From: JBFXAM01 sp050184295
GTDB taxonomy: Bacteria > Planctomycetota > Phycisphaerae > UBA1845 > Fen-1342
Reading direction: 5' to 3'
DNA length: 13,835 bases
NCBI GenBank assembly: GCA_050184295.1
Contig: JBFXAM010000120.1
Span: forward strand, 1-13,835
Under the pieces are notes generated by a model. That model did not search any database and was not told the DNA's origin. It was given only the letters and a program-made list of their open reading frames with translations. This document shows positions 1 to 7,188 of the stretch, piece by piece. Each line of letters begins with the position of its first letter. The first letter of the stretch is position 1. Made by a program: the position numbers and the translations under genes.

Positions 1-1414
1 CGCCTTTCTCGTGCAGCTCGCGCGCCCGGCGCCGCACCGCCAGCAGGATGTCGAGCAGGTGCACGAGGAAGCCGGCCACCAGCGCGATCCCCGCCCAGTG
101 GTGCAGCACGCGCGCGACGCCGATGCCGCCGAACGCGTCGATCAGCGTGCGCGACCAGAGCTGGTCGGGAAACTTGAGCGGGAAGCCGGTCAGGCACAGC
201 ACCGTGAACAGCAGCGTGAGGATCCAGTGCTGCGTGCGGGCGCGCGGCGCGAAGCGCTGTAGCCGCCGCGGCCCGTCCGGATGCGCCATCACCTGTTCCG
301 CCAGCGCGTACAGGTGCTGGTTGCCGTGATGCCGGCGGCCGACGACCAGGTGCGCGAGCTCCAGCAGCACGATCAGCGCGGAAGGCCCGAAGGACACGAC
401 CGTCAGCACGATGAACAGCAATGCGACCGTGAAGTCGATCGTGCCGCGCGCGGTCGGCAGGTCGAGGTGCACCGCGGTCGCGGCGATGCCGCGATCGGCG
501 CCGGGGTGACACGCGATCGTGCGGCACCCGTTGGGCACGTTGTTGACATGCACGGCCGACGCGGGGTTCTCGGGTCCGAGCATGCGGTGGACGTTGTCGC
601 CGGCCGCGACGTGGCAGGAGAGGCAGTTCGCGGTGGTTTCGTCGCCGAGCAGCGCGGCCTTGCCGTGAAAGCTGCGGACGTAGCTCGCGATCGAGTTGGG
701 CAGGTCGTGGGCGGCGAGAACCTTCGGGTCGCTGTGGCAGACCGCGCAGACCTGTGCGAGTTCGAGCGTGGAGCGCGCCGGTGCGAAGCGCGTCGCGACG
801 TGGCGGAGGTAGTAGGTCGTGTCGAGCGGCACCTGCGTGAGGTGGCAGACGTCGCAGCGGTCGAAGGTGCGGCCCTCGATGTCTTCGATCGCGTGCAGCA
901 CCTTCGCGGGGTTGCGAAAGACGGGCTCGTCGTGACAGTACAGGCACAGCGATTGCCCCTCGTTCAGCAGCGGACCGCCGGTGAATTCGAGCCCCTCCAG
1001 CACCGCCCGCGTGTGCGCCCCGTGCTCCAGCATGCGGGCCGCGTTCTCGTGGCTGAAGCGTCGCGGCGGGGCGTTGGGCGTGGCGAGGTGACAGGTCCGT
1101 GTGCAATCGACCGGCGTGACCGGCTTGTGCGGAACCACGCCGACCGCGTCGCGCTCGTGACAGTCCGTGCAGGCCAGGCGGGCGTGCGGGCCGTGCGAAT
1201 TGTGCACGTAGGACGGGTCGACGTAGAACAGGCGCACGCGGGCCGAATCGGGGTCGAGCCGGCTGAGCCCGGGGAACTGGTGGCAGTAGAGGCAGTTGTC
1301 GCGGTCCTCCGCGCGGGCGCCGGCGGCTCCCGCCAGCAGCGTGAGGGCGGCGACCGCCGCGGCGAACGAGCGGCGCGTCCCGGAATGAGCACAAGTCTGG
1401 GAGTTGGCGAGCAT
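1..1414 (-). CDS. Octaheme cytochrome c fused to b561/FdnI-like cytochrome b (partial, 3' end beyond window)
   Basis: Likely an inner-membrane quinone-linked electron carrier with a periplasmic multiheme domain. At least 471 residues are present. An N-terminal signal sequence (about residues 14-35, cleavage after an ARA) precedes eight c-type heme sites. Six are CXXCH (Cys at 41, 82, 157, 187, 223, 264), one is CX3CH (CTRTCH, 104-109) and one is CX4CH (CRTIACH, 297-303). Hydrophobic segments follow at about 328-358, 396-413 and 438-460. His396, His438/439 and His452 are candidate b-heme ligands, as in the b561/FdnI family. The architecture resembles Geobacter CbcL-type proteins, but orthology is not shown. 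The ATG is preceded by GAGGAA with a 6-nt spacer. It is transcribed divergently from the Rieske/cytochrome b operon, which suggests a shared respiratory role. The reading frame is still open at the window edge, so the C-terminus and further helices are missing. Confidence 0.9.
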   Translation of the reverse strand, partial: MLANSQTCAHSGTRRSFAAAVAALTLLAGAAGARAEDRDNCLYCHQFPGLSRLDPDSARVRLFYVDPSYVHNSHGPHARLACTDCHERDAVGVVPHKPVTPVDCTRTCHLATPNAPPRRFSHENAARMLEHGAHTRAVLEGLEFTGGPLLNEGQSLCLYCHDEPVFRNPAKVLHAIEDIEGRTFDRCDVCHLTQVPLDTTYYLRHVATRFAPARSTLELAQVCAVCHSDPKVLAAHDLPNSIASYVRSFHGKAALLGDETTANCLSCHVAAGDNVHRMLGPENPASAVHVNNVPNGCRTIACHPGADRGIAATAVHLDLPTARGTIDFTVALLFIVLTVVSFGPSALIVLLELAHLVVGRRHHGNQHLYALAEQVMAHPDGPRRLQRFAPRARTQHWILTLLFTVLCLTGFPLKFPDQLWSRTLIDAFGGIGVARVLHHWAGIALVAGFLVHLLDILLAVRRRARELHEKG

Positions 1415-1613
1415 GAGAGCTTCCTCGACGGACCCACGTCGCATCGCAACGCGCGCGAGTAGGGGACTCACTAGCAATTAGCGTGCCACACGATCGCTCG
1501 CGGCACGAGATTTTGCAACGCGGAGATATGGTACACAACGGATACCAATACCGGGGCGACCCTCGTAGCGCGCAGCCGGAATCAAAACTTGCGAACAACA
1601 CGCGCGCCGCCCG

Positions 1614-1642
1614 TTGCACGCCGTCCCGCGCGCCGATACTGT
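1614..1642 (+). promoter_or_regulatory. Weak sigma70-like promoter candidate for the multiheme/Rieske operon
   Basis: TTGCAC (1614-1619) and TACTGT (1637-1642) are separated by 17 bp, upstream of the GTG at 1771. The -35 match is good but the -10 match is only three of six, so this is a candidate at best. Confidence 0.2.
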
Positions 1643-1758
1643 TATCAATGAGAAGGGCAGTTCCGGGTGTTCACGTCCCTACGCGGTAACAGTGACGGCG
1701 CGTGCGATCGATCGGCCGACGGTCGCGACGCGGGACTCGACGACGCGACACGCTTCAC

Positions 1759-1764
1759 GGAGGA
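1759..1764 (+). promoter_or_regulatory. Ribosome binding site that fixes the GTG start at 1771
   Basis: GGAGGA lies 6 nt before GTG at 1771. It decides against the longer frame that opens at 1702, whose extra 23 residues are Arg-rich and would bury the lipoprotein signal. The same 6-nt spacing precedes the genes starting at 1414 and 7195. Confidence 0.8.
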
Positions 1765-1770
1765 CCACCT

Positions 1771-3234
1771 GTGCGTTTGCTCACGAAACCCCGACAGGTC
1801 GCTTGGTTCGCGACCGCCGTGCTCACGCCGCTGATGCTCCTCAGCGTCGGCGGCTGCCCGATCAACCCGCCCGACGGCGTAGACAACGGCAACGGCAACG
1901 ACAACGGCGGCGGCGGCGGCGGCGGCACGACGATGACCGGCAACACCGGCATCGGCGGCGCGTTCGTCGGCTCCACGCGCTGCTCGCTCTGCCACAGCAA
2001 CATCCACACGAGCTGGACCGGCACGCTGCACGCCAAGGCGTACGAGGCCCTCGAGGCGATCGGCCAGCAGAACAACGCCGAGTGCCTCCCCTGCCACACG
2101 GTCGGCTTTGGCCAGTCCGGCGGGTTCGTGAATCGCGCCACGACCAACGATCTCGCGGGCGTCGGGTGCGAGGCCTGTCACGGCGGCGCAGGGACGCACG
2201 CGAACAACGCCAGCGACGCCAGCCTGCGCCCGCAAGTGGACATTTCCTCGAACGTCTGCGGGCGCTGCCACACCGGCGCCCACCAGCCGAACTTCGACGA
2301 CTGGCAGATGTCCAAGCACGCCGGGATCCAAGCCTCGTTGGTGACATCCTTCACCAACGGCAGCAACGCCGCGTCTTGTGGGCAGTGCCATTCCGGCGAC
2401 GTGTTCTACGCCCGCAGCATCAAGGGCGAGACCGTCGCGAACAACTTCCTCGCCGGTCGGACCGCCGACCAGCTCAATCCGATCACCTGCGCCGTGTGCC
2501 ACAATCCGCACAGCCGCACCGGCAACGCCGCCACGCCGGAAGACGGCCGCGACTACCAGCTGCGCTTCGCGCAGATCAAGTACACGACGCCGACGGTGTC
2601 GCTCACGGCGGCCCAGGACGTCACACGCTTCAATCTCTGCGGGCAGTGCCACCACACGCGCGATCGCGTCTGGACGGACTCGTCGCGCGAGCCGCATCCC
2701 AGCGACCAGGTGAACGTGTTCTTCGGCGAGCTGCCGGTCCCCGACAGCCAACCGACGCCGATCGTCGCGGCTCGATCGTCCGTGCACCTCAACACGCCGG
2801 AGCAGTGCTCGACGTGTCACGTGTTCCGCACGCCGGCGACCGGGCTGGCCCCCACGGTCTCGGGCCACACGTTCGAGGTGAACTTCGACGCGTGCGCCGA
2901 CTGCCACGGCAGCCGCGCGGCCGGCGAGGCGAAGCTCGCGGGGCTGAAGGCCGAGCTCGACTTCCGCGTCGAGTTGCTCGAGGAGGCGCTCGACGAGTGG
3001 GCGCAGGCCAACGACATTGATGGCAAGGGTCTGCTCAGCTGGGAATACACCAGCGAAGGCGGGCCCGCCGCCGCGGGACAGAACAAGATCCCCGACGACA
3101 TCAAGAAAGCCCGCTACATCCTCTACTACGTCATCGCGGGCGGCGGCAACGGCGCGCACAACCCGGACTTCGTGCGCGACGCGTTGATCCAGGCCCTGGA
3201 GTATGCAGAGACTGCGCCGCCGCGACTGCCTTAG
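1771..3234 (+). CDS. Nonaheme c-type cytochrome lipoprotein, c554-like
   Basis: Predicted lipid-anchored multiheme electron carrier of 487 residues. Residues 1-29 form a lipoprotein signal with a VGGC lipobox (Cys29). A low-complexity Asn/Gly linker (about 34-63) follows, as if holding the heme domain away from the membrane. Nine CXXCH motifs have their first Cys at 71, 105, 133, 163, 203, 240, 290, 346 and 375. The CLPCHTVGFG segment around 105-114 is typical of the cytochrome c554-like multiheme family. The C-terminal helix region contains KKARY near 445 and AHNP near 462, which recurs at the end of such proteins. It is the first gene of a plus-strand set with the Rieske fusion and cytochrome b genes, so it is probably the electron acceptor or donor of that complex. 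The individual redox partner and the membrane face are inferences. Confidence 0.92.
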   Translation: MRLLTKPRQVAWFATAVLTPLMLLSVGGCPINPPDGVDNGNGNDNGGGGGGGTTMTGNTGIGGAFVGSTRCSLCHSNIHTSWTGTLHAKAYEALEAIGQQNNAECLPCHTVGFGQSGGFVNRATTNDLAGVGCEACHGGAGTHANNASDASLRPQVDISSNVCGRCHTGAHQPNFDDWQMSKHAGIQASLVTSFTNGSNAASCGQCHSGDVFYARSIKGETVANNFLAGRTADQLNPITCAVCHNPHSRTGNAATPEDGRDYQLRFAQIKYTTPTVSLTAAQDVTRFNLCGQCHHTRDRVWTDSSREPHPSDQVNVFFGELPVPDSQPTPIVAARSSVHLNTPEQCSTCHVFRTPATGLAPTVSGHTFEVNFDACADCHGSRAAGEAKLAGLKAELDFRVELLEEALDEWAQANDIDGKGLLSWEYTSEGGPAAAGQNKIPDDIKKARYILYYVIAGGGNGAHNPDFVRDALIQALEYAETAPPRLP

Positions 3235-3266
3235 CCGCCGCTGACTCTCGCTTTTCCGAGATCGAC

Positions 3267-3304
3267 CGCGCTGGCGCTGACGGGCACCCGTTAGCGCCAG
3301 CGCG
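3267..3304 (+). terminator. Strong 18-bp stem-loop between the lipoprotein and Rieske-fusion genes
   Basis: The arms 3267-3284 and 3287-3304 pair over 18 positions with one G.T wobble (3279/3292). The formal loop is only CA, so in RNA the top pair or two would open. No T-run follows. It could be a partial terminator or attenuator, an RNA-processing or stability element that lowers expression of the downstream genes, or a copy of a dispersed intergenic palindrome. The structure is seen directly; the function is not. Confidence 0.55.
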
Positions 3305-3346
3305 TGCTCCGACGCTAGCGCTCGCGTACCAGGCTCGGGGTGTGCC

Positions 3347-5302
3347 GTGGCGAACGAACGGCGAGGACCGTTTGGCCGGCGTGCGTCGGTGCGGGCTGGC
3401 GCGCTGGCCTGCGCCCTCATCGCGGGCTTCACGCTCGCCAGCTTCGGTCAACCCGTGCGCACCGTCTGCTCGGATTGCCACAAGTCCCAAGGCGCGCAGT
3501 TCGCCAATTCCGTCCACGCCACCGCCCTGCGCTGCCAGGATTGCCACGGCGGTTTCTCCGACTATTCCGTCGAACCCGCCCTCACCGCTGCGTGGGCGGA
3601 GCGCCTCGCGTCGCCTGCCACCTCGCCGCCGCCGCAGGCGTTTGATCACGGCGCCGTGTTCCGCGGCAAGGCTGCGCGAAAGGACATTCCGACCGTCTGC
3701 GGCGAGTGCCACGCGGAGGTCGGCCGGATGAATCCATATGGGCTGCGCACCGATCAGCTCGCGTCGTATTGGGTGAGCGGACACGGCAGGCAGCTCAAGA
3801 AAACCGGCGACACTCGGGTGGCGGTCTGCGTCGATTGCCACGGCACACATGACATCCTGCGTCACGACCATCCGCAGAGCCGCACGTTTTTCCAGAACGT
3901 CCCCGCCACCTGCGGTCGGTGTCACTCGGACCCCGCGCTGATGGCGCCGTTCGGACGGTCGGCGAACATCCCCGCCCAGTACGCCGAGAGCGTCCACGGC
4001 CTGCGCGTGCTTGGCGCCGCCGACCCCGGCGCGCCGAACTGCGCGACCTGCCACGGCAGCCACGCCGCGGCACCGCCGGGAGTGGCCGAGGTCGGACATG
4101 TTTGCGGTAAGTGCCACTTGCAGATCGAACACGAGTTCATGTCGGGTGTTCACGGGCGCCTCCCGCTCTTTCCGCGCTGTGTCGGATGTCACGCGCAGGG
4201 CGGCGCGCCGCACGATCATCGCATCCGCGAGGCCTCGCCTTCCACCGAGGAACTCGTCGACGTGTTCCGCGGCGTGCTCCCGCTGCTGCGCGCGGACGAA
4301 GGCCCGGCCCGAGCGGAGTTCACCCGCCGGATCGACGCGCTGCCGAACACGCTGCCCGTCGAGCGCGCCTGCGCCTACTGCCATTCCGGCGGGCGCGCCG
4401 ATCCGCACGCGCAGCTCATGGTCGCGAACGATCGGATCGCATTGGCCAAGGGCGACGATCTGGCTGCGGCCCTGCGGCGTGCGCAGTTCGAGTACGCGCG
4501 CGCCGCCGAGCGCGTCGAACGGCTCGGTCGCGGCGTCCTGCTGGTCAAGGATGAGGCCGTCCGAGTCGAGGAGATTCGAACCGAGCTCCTGGCGCTCAAC
4601 GCCGCGCTCCACTCGCTCGACAGCAGCGCCGTGCACGACCGCGTCCGCAAGCTCAGCGAGATCTGCACCGAGGTGCAGGGTGCGTTGGATGCGAAGGAGT
4701 CCGGCCTGAGCCGGCGACGGCAGATGGTCGGCGTCGTGTGGGGGTTCATCGTCCTGTTCGTCGTGCTGATGTACCGACAATACCGCATTCTCCGGGCCCA
4801 CTACGTTGCGGGTGATTCCCACGCCGCGCGGCCCGTGCCGCTGCCCCAACTCGCGCGGTCGCCGAGCGCGGCGACCGTGGGCGGCAGGCGTCGCGTGCTG
4901 GGGCACGCGTTGCGCGCCATGGGCGCGATCGGCGTGGCGGCGATTCTGTGGCCCGCGATCGCGTACGTGTTTCCGGTTCGTCGCCGCGGGGGGGCGGGGG
5001 AGCGCGTGAGCGCGGGCAAGCAGGAGGGGTGGAGCGTCTGGGACATTCGGAAAGTGTCCGTCGCCGGCAAGGCGGTCGGCGTGATTCGTACGGACGGCGG
5101 CTTCCGGGCGTTCTCGCTGGTCTGCACGCATCTCGGCTGCATCGTTCAGTGGAATGCCGCCAAGCGCGAGTTCGAGTGCCCCTGCCACGCCGCCCGATTC
5201 GACGTGGAAGGCCGCGTCACCGCGGGGCCGCCGCCCAGCCCGCTGCCCTCGTACAGCGTGGCCACCGCGCAGGGAGAGGTGATCGTGACGTCACCCGGTT
5301 GA
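3347..5302 (+). CDS. Nonaheme cytochrome c-Rieske [2Fe-2S] fusion protein
   Basis: Likely the Rieske subunit of a quinol-oxidising bc-type complex, fused to its own multiheme wire (651 residues). An N-terminal Sec-type signal or anchor (14-34) precedes nine CXXCH motifs with first Cys at 41, 63, 118, 161, 189, 232, 253, 278 and 342. A charged, helix-prone stretch (about 360-455) leads to a transmembrane helix (about 460-476). A basic cytosolic linker with a Tat-like RRRVL (514-518) comes next, then a second helix (about 521-542) and a C-terminal Rieske domain. The cluster ligands are Cys593/His595 (CTHLGC) and Cys611/His614 (CPCH), with Cys598/Cys613 as the disulfide pair. The loop reads CPCHAARF where respiratory Rieske proteins usually have CPCHGSxY. 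The start is a GTG with a weak purine-rich leader. The cytochrome b gene begins 10 nt after the stop. The domain calls are firm; the substrate quinone is unknown. Confidence 0.94.
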   Translation: MANERRGPFGRRASVRAGALACALIAGFTLASFGQPVRTVCSDCHKSQGAQFANSVHATALRCQDCHGGFSDYSVEPALTAAWAERLASPATSPPPQAFDHGAVFRGKAARKDIPTVCGECHAEVGRMNPYGLRTDQLASYWVSGHGRQLKKTGDTRVAVCVDCHGTHDILRHDHPQSRTFFQNVPATCGRCHSDPALMAPFGRSANIPAQYAESVHGLRVLGAADPGAPNCATCHGSHAAAPPGVAEVGHVCGKCHLQIEHEFMSGVHGRLPLFPRCVGCHAQGGAPHDHRIREASPSTEELVDVFRGVLPLLRADEGPARAEFTRRIDALPNTLPVERACAYCHSGGRADPHAQLMVANDRIALAKGDDLAAALRRAQFEYARAAERVERLGRGVLLVKDEAVRVEEIRTELLALNAALHSLDSSAVHDRVRKLSEICTEVQGALDAKESGLSRRRQMVGVVWGFIVLFVVLMYRQYRILRAHYVAGDSHAARPVPLPQLARSPSAATVGGRRRVLGHALRAMGAIGVAAILWPAIAYVFPVRRRGGAGERVSAGKQEGWSVWDIRKVSVAGKAVGVIRTDGGFRAFSLVCTHLGCIVQWNAAKREFECPCHAARFDVEGRVTAGPPPSPLPSYSVATAQGEVIVTSPG

Positions 5303-5308
5303 GGGGGG
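5301..5308 (+). promoter_or_regulatory. Ribosome binding site overlapping the Rieske-fusion stop codon
   Basis: A GAGGGGGG run begins inside the TGA of the upstream gene and ends 4 nt before ATG 5313. This suggests translational coupling of the Rieske and cytochrome b subunits. Confidence 0.65.
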
Positions 5309-5312
5309 TCTG

Positions 5313-6542
5313 ATGGCCGAGACACCGAAGCCCAAGCGATGGCAGGAAGCCCTTCACGAGCGCGTACGATATCTCTCGCTTCGCGATTTCGCGCACAAGC
5401 AGCTCTTCAAACGCCTGCCGCCGCAGACCGGCTGGGTGCACGTCTTCGGCAGCGTGGCCCTGCTGATGTTTGTCAGCCAGTTCGTCACCGGAATCCTGCT
5501 CCTGTTGTACTACCGCCCCACGCTCAAGGAGGCGCACGAGTCCATCCAGTACATCACCGGCGACGTCCCGTTCGGCTGGCTGTTCCGGCAGATTCATGCG
5601 TGGGGCGCCACGCTCATGATGGTCGCCGTTCTCCTGCACATGATCCGTACGTACTTCATGGGCTCGTTCAAGCGGCCGCGCGAACTCACCTGGGTCATCG
5701 GAGTCCTGCTGTTTCTCTTGACCATGTTCTTCGGGTTCACCGGTTATCTTCTTCCCTGGAACCAGCTCTCCTATTGGGCCACGACCGTCGGAACGGAGGT
5801 CGTCGGTGCGGTGCCGATGATCGGCGACGACTTGAAGCAAGTCGTCCTGGGGGCGCCCGCCGTCGGGCAGGAGACGCTCTCCCGCTTCTTCGTCGTACAC
5901 GTCGCGATCCTTCCCTGGGTGCTCGTCCTGCTCGTCGTGCTTCACCTGGTGCTCATGCGCCTGCACAACCTCGCGACGCTCGAAGACGTCGGCGGCGAAA
6001 AACCCTATCCCCCGGAGACTGGCGTCCCGTTCTGGCCCGTGCACATGGCCAAGGAGGCGTGCGTTGCCGCCGTCTGTTTCGGCGTGCTGCTCACCTTGTC
6101 CGTACTCTGGCCGTGGGAGATCGGCGAGCCCGCCGATCCCCTCCAGACGCCGCACGGCATCAAGCCGGAGTGGTACTTTCTCCCGACCTATCAACTGCTG
6201 AAGTATTTCACCGGACCCATGGGAAAACCGCTGGGAATCCTGATCTCTGGCGTGCCTTTTCTCCTGCTCATGTTCTGGCCGTTCCTCGAGCGCGGCCGCG
6301 CGCGTCACCCGCGTAAGCGTCCTTGGCCGCGTCGGATCGGGATTACCGCGATCGTGCTCGCGATATTCCTCGGGATTCTGGGCCACCTCTCCGAGAATAC
6401 GTATCGGTTTGCGGGGTTCGCCTTGGAATTCGACAACTTCGGCCGGCCGCACCTGCGCAGCGACGCGCCCGCCCCGGGCGAATCGCCCGCTCCACCGCCG
6501 AAAACCGCGACAACCCACACCGCGACCCGCCAGCCATCCTGA
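5313..6542 (+). CDS. Cytochrome b of a bc-type complex (b6 and subunit IV in one chain)
   Basis: Membrane core of the quinol oxidase complex, 409 residues. The N-terminal half is b6-like, with heme-b ligands His95/His109 (14 apart) and His196/His211 (15 apart). The 15-residue spacing in the second pair is the b6-type hallmark; mitochondrial-type cytochrome b has 14. The C-terminal half is like subunit IV and carries the PEWY quinol-site motif (285-288) and further hydrophobic helices near 307-323 and 341-357. A Pro/Thr-rich tail closes the protein. At the place of the b6 cysteine that anchors the extra heme ci, alignment of the PP-anchored segment gives Val44, so that heme is probably not covalently held. 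It lies 10 nt after the Rieske-fusion gene and should be cotranscribed. The alternative, a split b6f-like complex, is excluded by the continuous reading frame. Confidence 0.95.
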   Translation: MAETPKPKRWQEALHERVRYLSLRDFAHKQLFKRLPPQTGWVHVFGSVALLMFVSQFVTGILLLLYYRPTLKEAHESIQYITGDVPFGWLFRQIHAWGATLMMVAVLLHMIRTYFMGSFKRPRELTWVIGVLLFLLTMFFGFTGYLLPWNQLSYWATTVGTEVVGAVPMIGDDLKQVVLGAPAVGQETLSRFFVVHVAILPWVLVLLVVLHLVLMRLHNLATLEDVGGEKPYPPETGVPFWPVHMAKEACVAAVCFGVLLTLSVLWPWEIGEPADPLQTPHGIKPEWYFLPTYQLLKYFTGPMGKPLGILISGVPFLLLMFWPFLERGRARHPRKRPWPRRIGITAIVLAIFLGILGHLSENTYRFAGFALEFDNFGRPHLRSDAPAPGESPAPPPKTATTHTATRQPS

Positions 6543-6888
6543 GCGTGCTTCGATTCGGCAAGCGCCGCGGGCGGTCGTGCGAGACGGCGCGTGGCACAGA
6601 CCATTCGCGGCAACCGCGAGAGCCGCCGCAACCGGAGCGCCCCGCGGTTCCATGCACGCGCGCCGATGATTCCTCCGCGGGCTCGCGCGGTTTGGCGGTC
6701 GCAGACGGTCCGCGCCGGTCGTGCACGGTCCGAATAACGACCGTCGCTCGACGCCCCCCGCGCGAAAACCGCGCCCACGGTTGACTTCGTTCACACCCGC
6801 TTGCCGCGCCCGCCGATCTTTCGCATCCTGCTCTTGGAGCCAGGGCGACGAGCGACGGCTCGCCGCTCGAACGTGTGAGGGGGCCGGA

Positions 6889-6911
6889 CGCCTCGGCGGT
6901 TCGCCGGGGCG
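6889..6911. repeat. 10-bp inverted repeat (hairpin) upstream of the terminator
   Basis: CGCCTCGGCG (6889-6898) pairs with CGCCGGGGCG (6902-6911) through one T.G wobble around a GTT loop. It sits 23 bp before the terminator stem and may be part of the same 3' RNA structure. Confidence 0.45.
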
Positions 6912-6934
6912 GGAGCACGGTTCATGTCCGGTAC

Positions 6935-6978
6935 GGGTCGGTCGCGCTGTCGGCGCGGCCGACCCTGTTTTGTCTTAT
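6935..6978 (+). terminator. Intrinsic terminator (plus strand)
   Basis: A 12-bp GC-rich stem (6935-6946 with 6954-6965, one T.G wobble) with a 7-nt loop is followed at once by a T-rich run, TGTTTTGTCTTAT. This is a classical Rho-independent terminator layout for plus-strand transcription. It lies about 390 nt after the cytochrome b stop, so it ends either a long operon transcript or a separate small RNA. Confidence 0.75.
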
Positions 6979-7182
6979 CCGTTGGCGCGCAGCGCGCCGC
7001 CACGCGGATGAGCGCCGCCCGACTCGCGCCGCGTCGCGCGGATTTCGCAGTCGTGAATGCGACCTCCCGTTTCCAGTAGCCGGCGCCGACATTACGCTGC
7101 GCGTGAGTACGCCGGCGCGAACGCCGCATTGCGCCCATCGACTTCGCGGCGCGTGGCCGCAGTCGAAACCGCCGTCGTCACC

Positions 7183-7188
7183 GGAGGT
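7183..7188 (+). promoter_or_regulatory. Ribosome binding site that fixes a TTG start at 7195
   Basis: GGAGGT lies 6 nt before TTG 7195. It supports the shorter protein rather than the frame opening at 7057, whose additional 46 residues are Arg/Ser-rich and unlike the family N-terminus. Confidence 0.7.

Larger units (their letters stand above)
1415..1770. other. Divergent intergenic region between two cytochrome loci
   Basis: This 356-bp gap separates the divergent starts at 1414 (minus) and 1771 (plus) and should hold promoters for both directions. It is AT-richer than the flanking genes around 1470-1560. A short dyad, TGGTA (1529-1533) and TACCA (1543-1547), could be an operator, but it is short enough to be chance. 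I see no credible gene here: the reading frames are Arg-rich and lack family features. Confidence 0.6.

Noticed and set aside
281..1462. Plus-strand open frame (393 codons) opposite the octaheme-cytochrome b gene
   Set aside because: The minus strand carries eight ordered heme motifs, a signal peptide and a ribosome binding site in one frame; the plus-strand product is Arg/Val/Gln-rich and featureless.
1645..3432. Minus-strand open frame opposite the nonaheme lipoprotein gene
   Set aside because: It is Arg/Val/Ala-rich, with no motif or sensible start, and is the antisense shadow of a clear multiheme gene.
3131..5188. Long minus-strand open frame (685 codons) opposite the Rieske-fusion gene
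   Set aside because: It is antisense to a gene with nine CXXCH motifs and a full Rieske domain, and its product is Arg/Ala/Asp-rich without family features. It is an effect of high GC in third codon positions.
6781..6786. TTGACT as a -35 box
   Set aside because: No -10-like hexamer lies 15 to 19 bp downstream.
5217..6794. Minus-strand open frame opposite cytochrome b
   Set aside because: It covers a textbook cytochrome b on the other strand, and its product is a charged low-complexity chain.
6868..6940. Possible group II intron or structured-RNA remnant suggested by a GCACGGTTC-like string
   Set aside because: No domain V hairpin, no reverse transcriptase frame and no catalytic triad are recognisable; the match is too short to mean anything.
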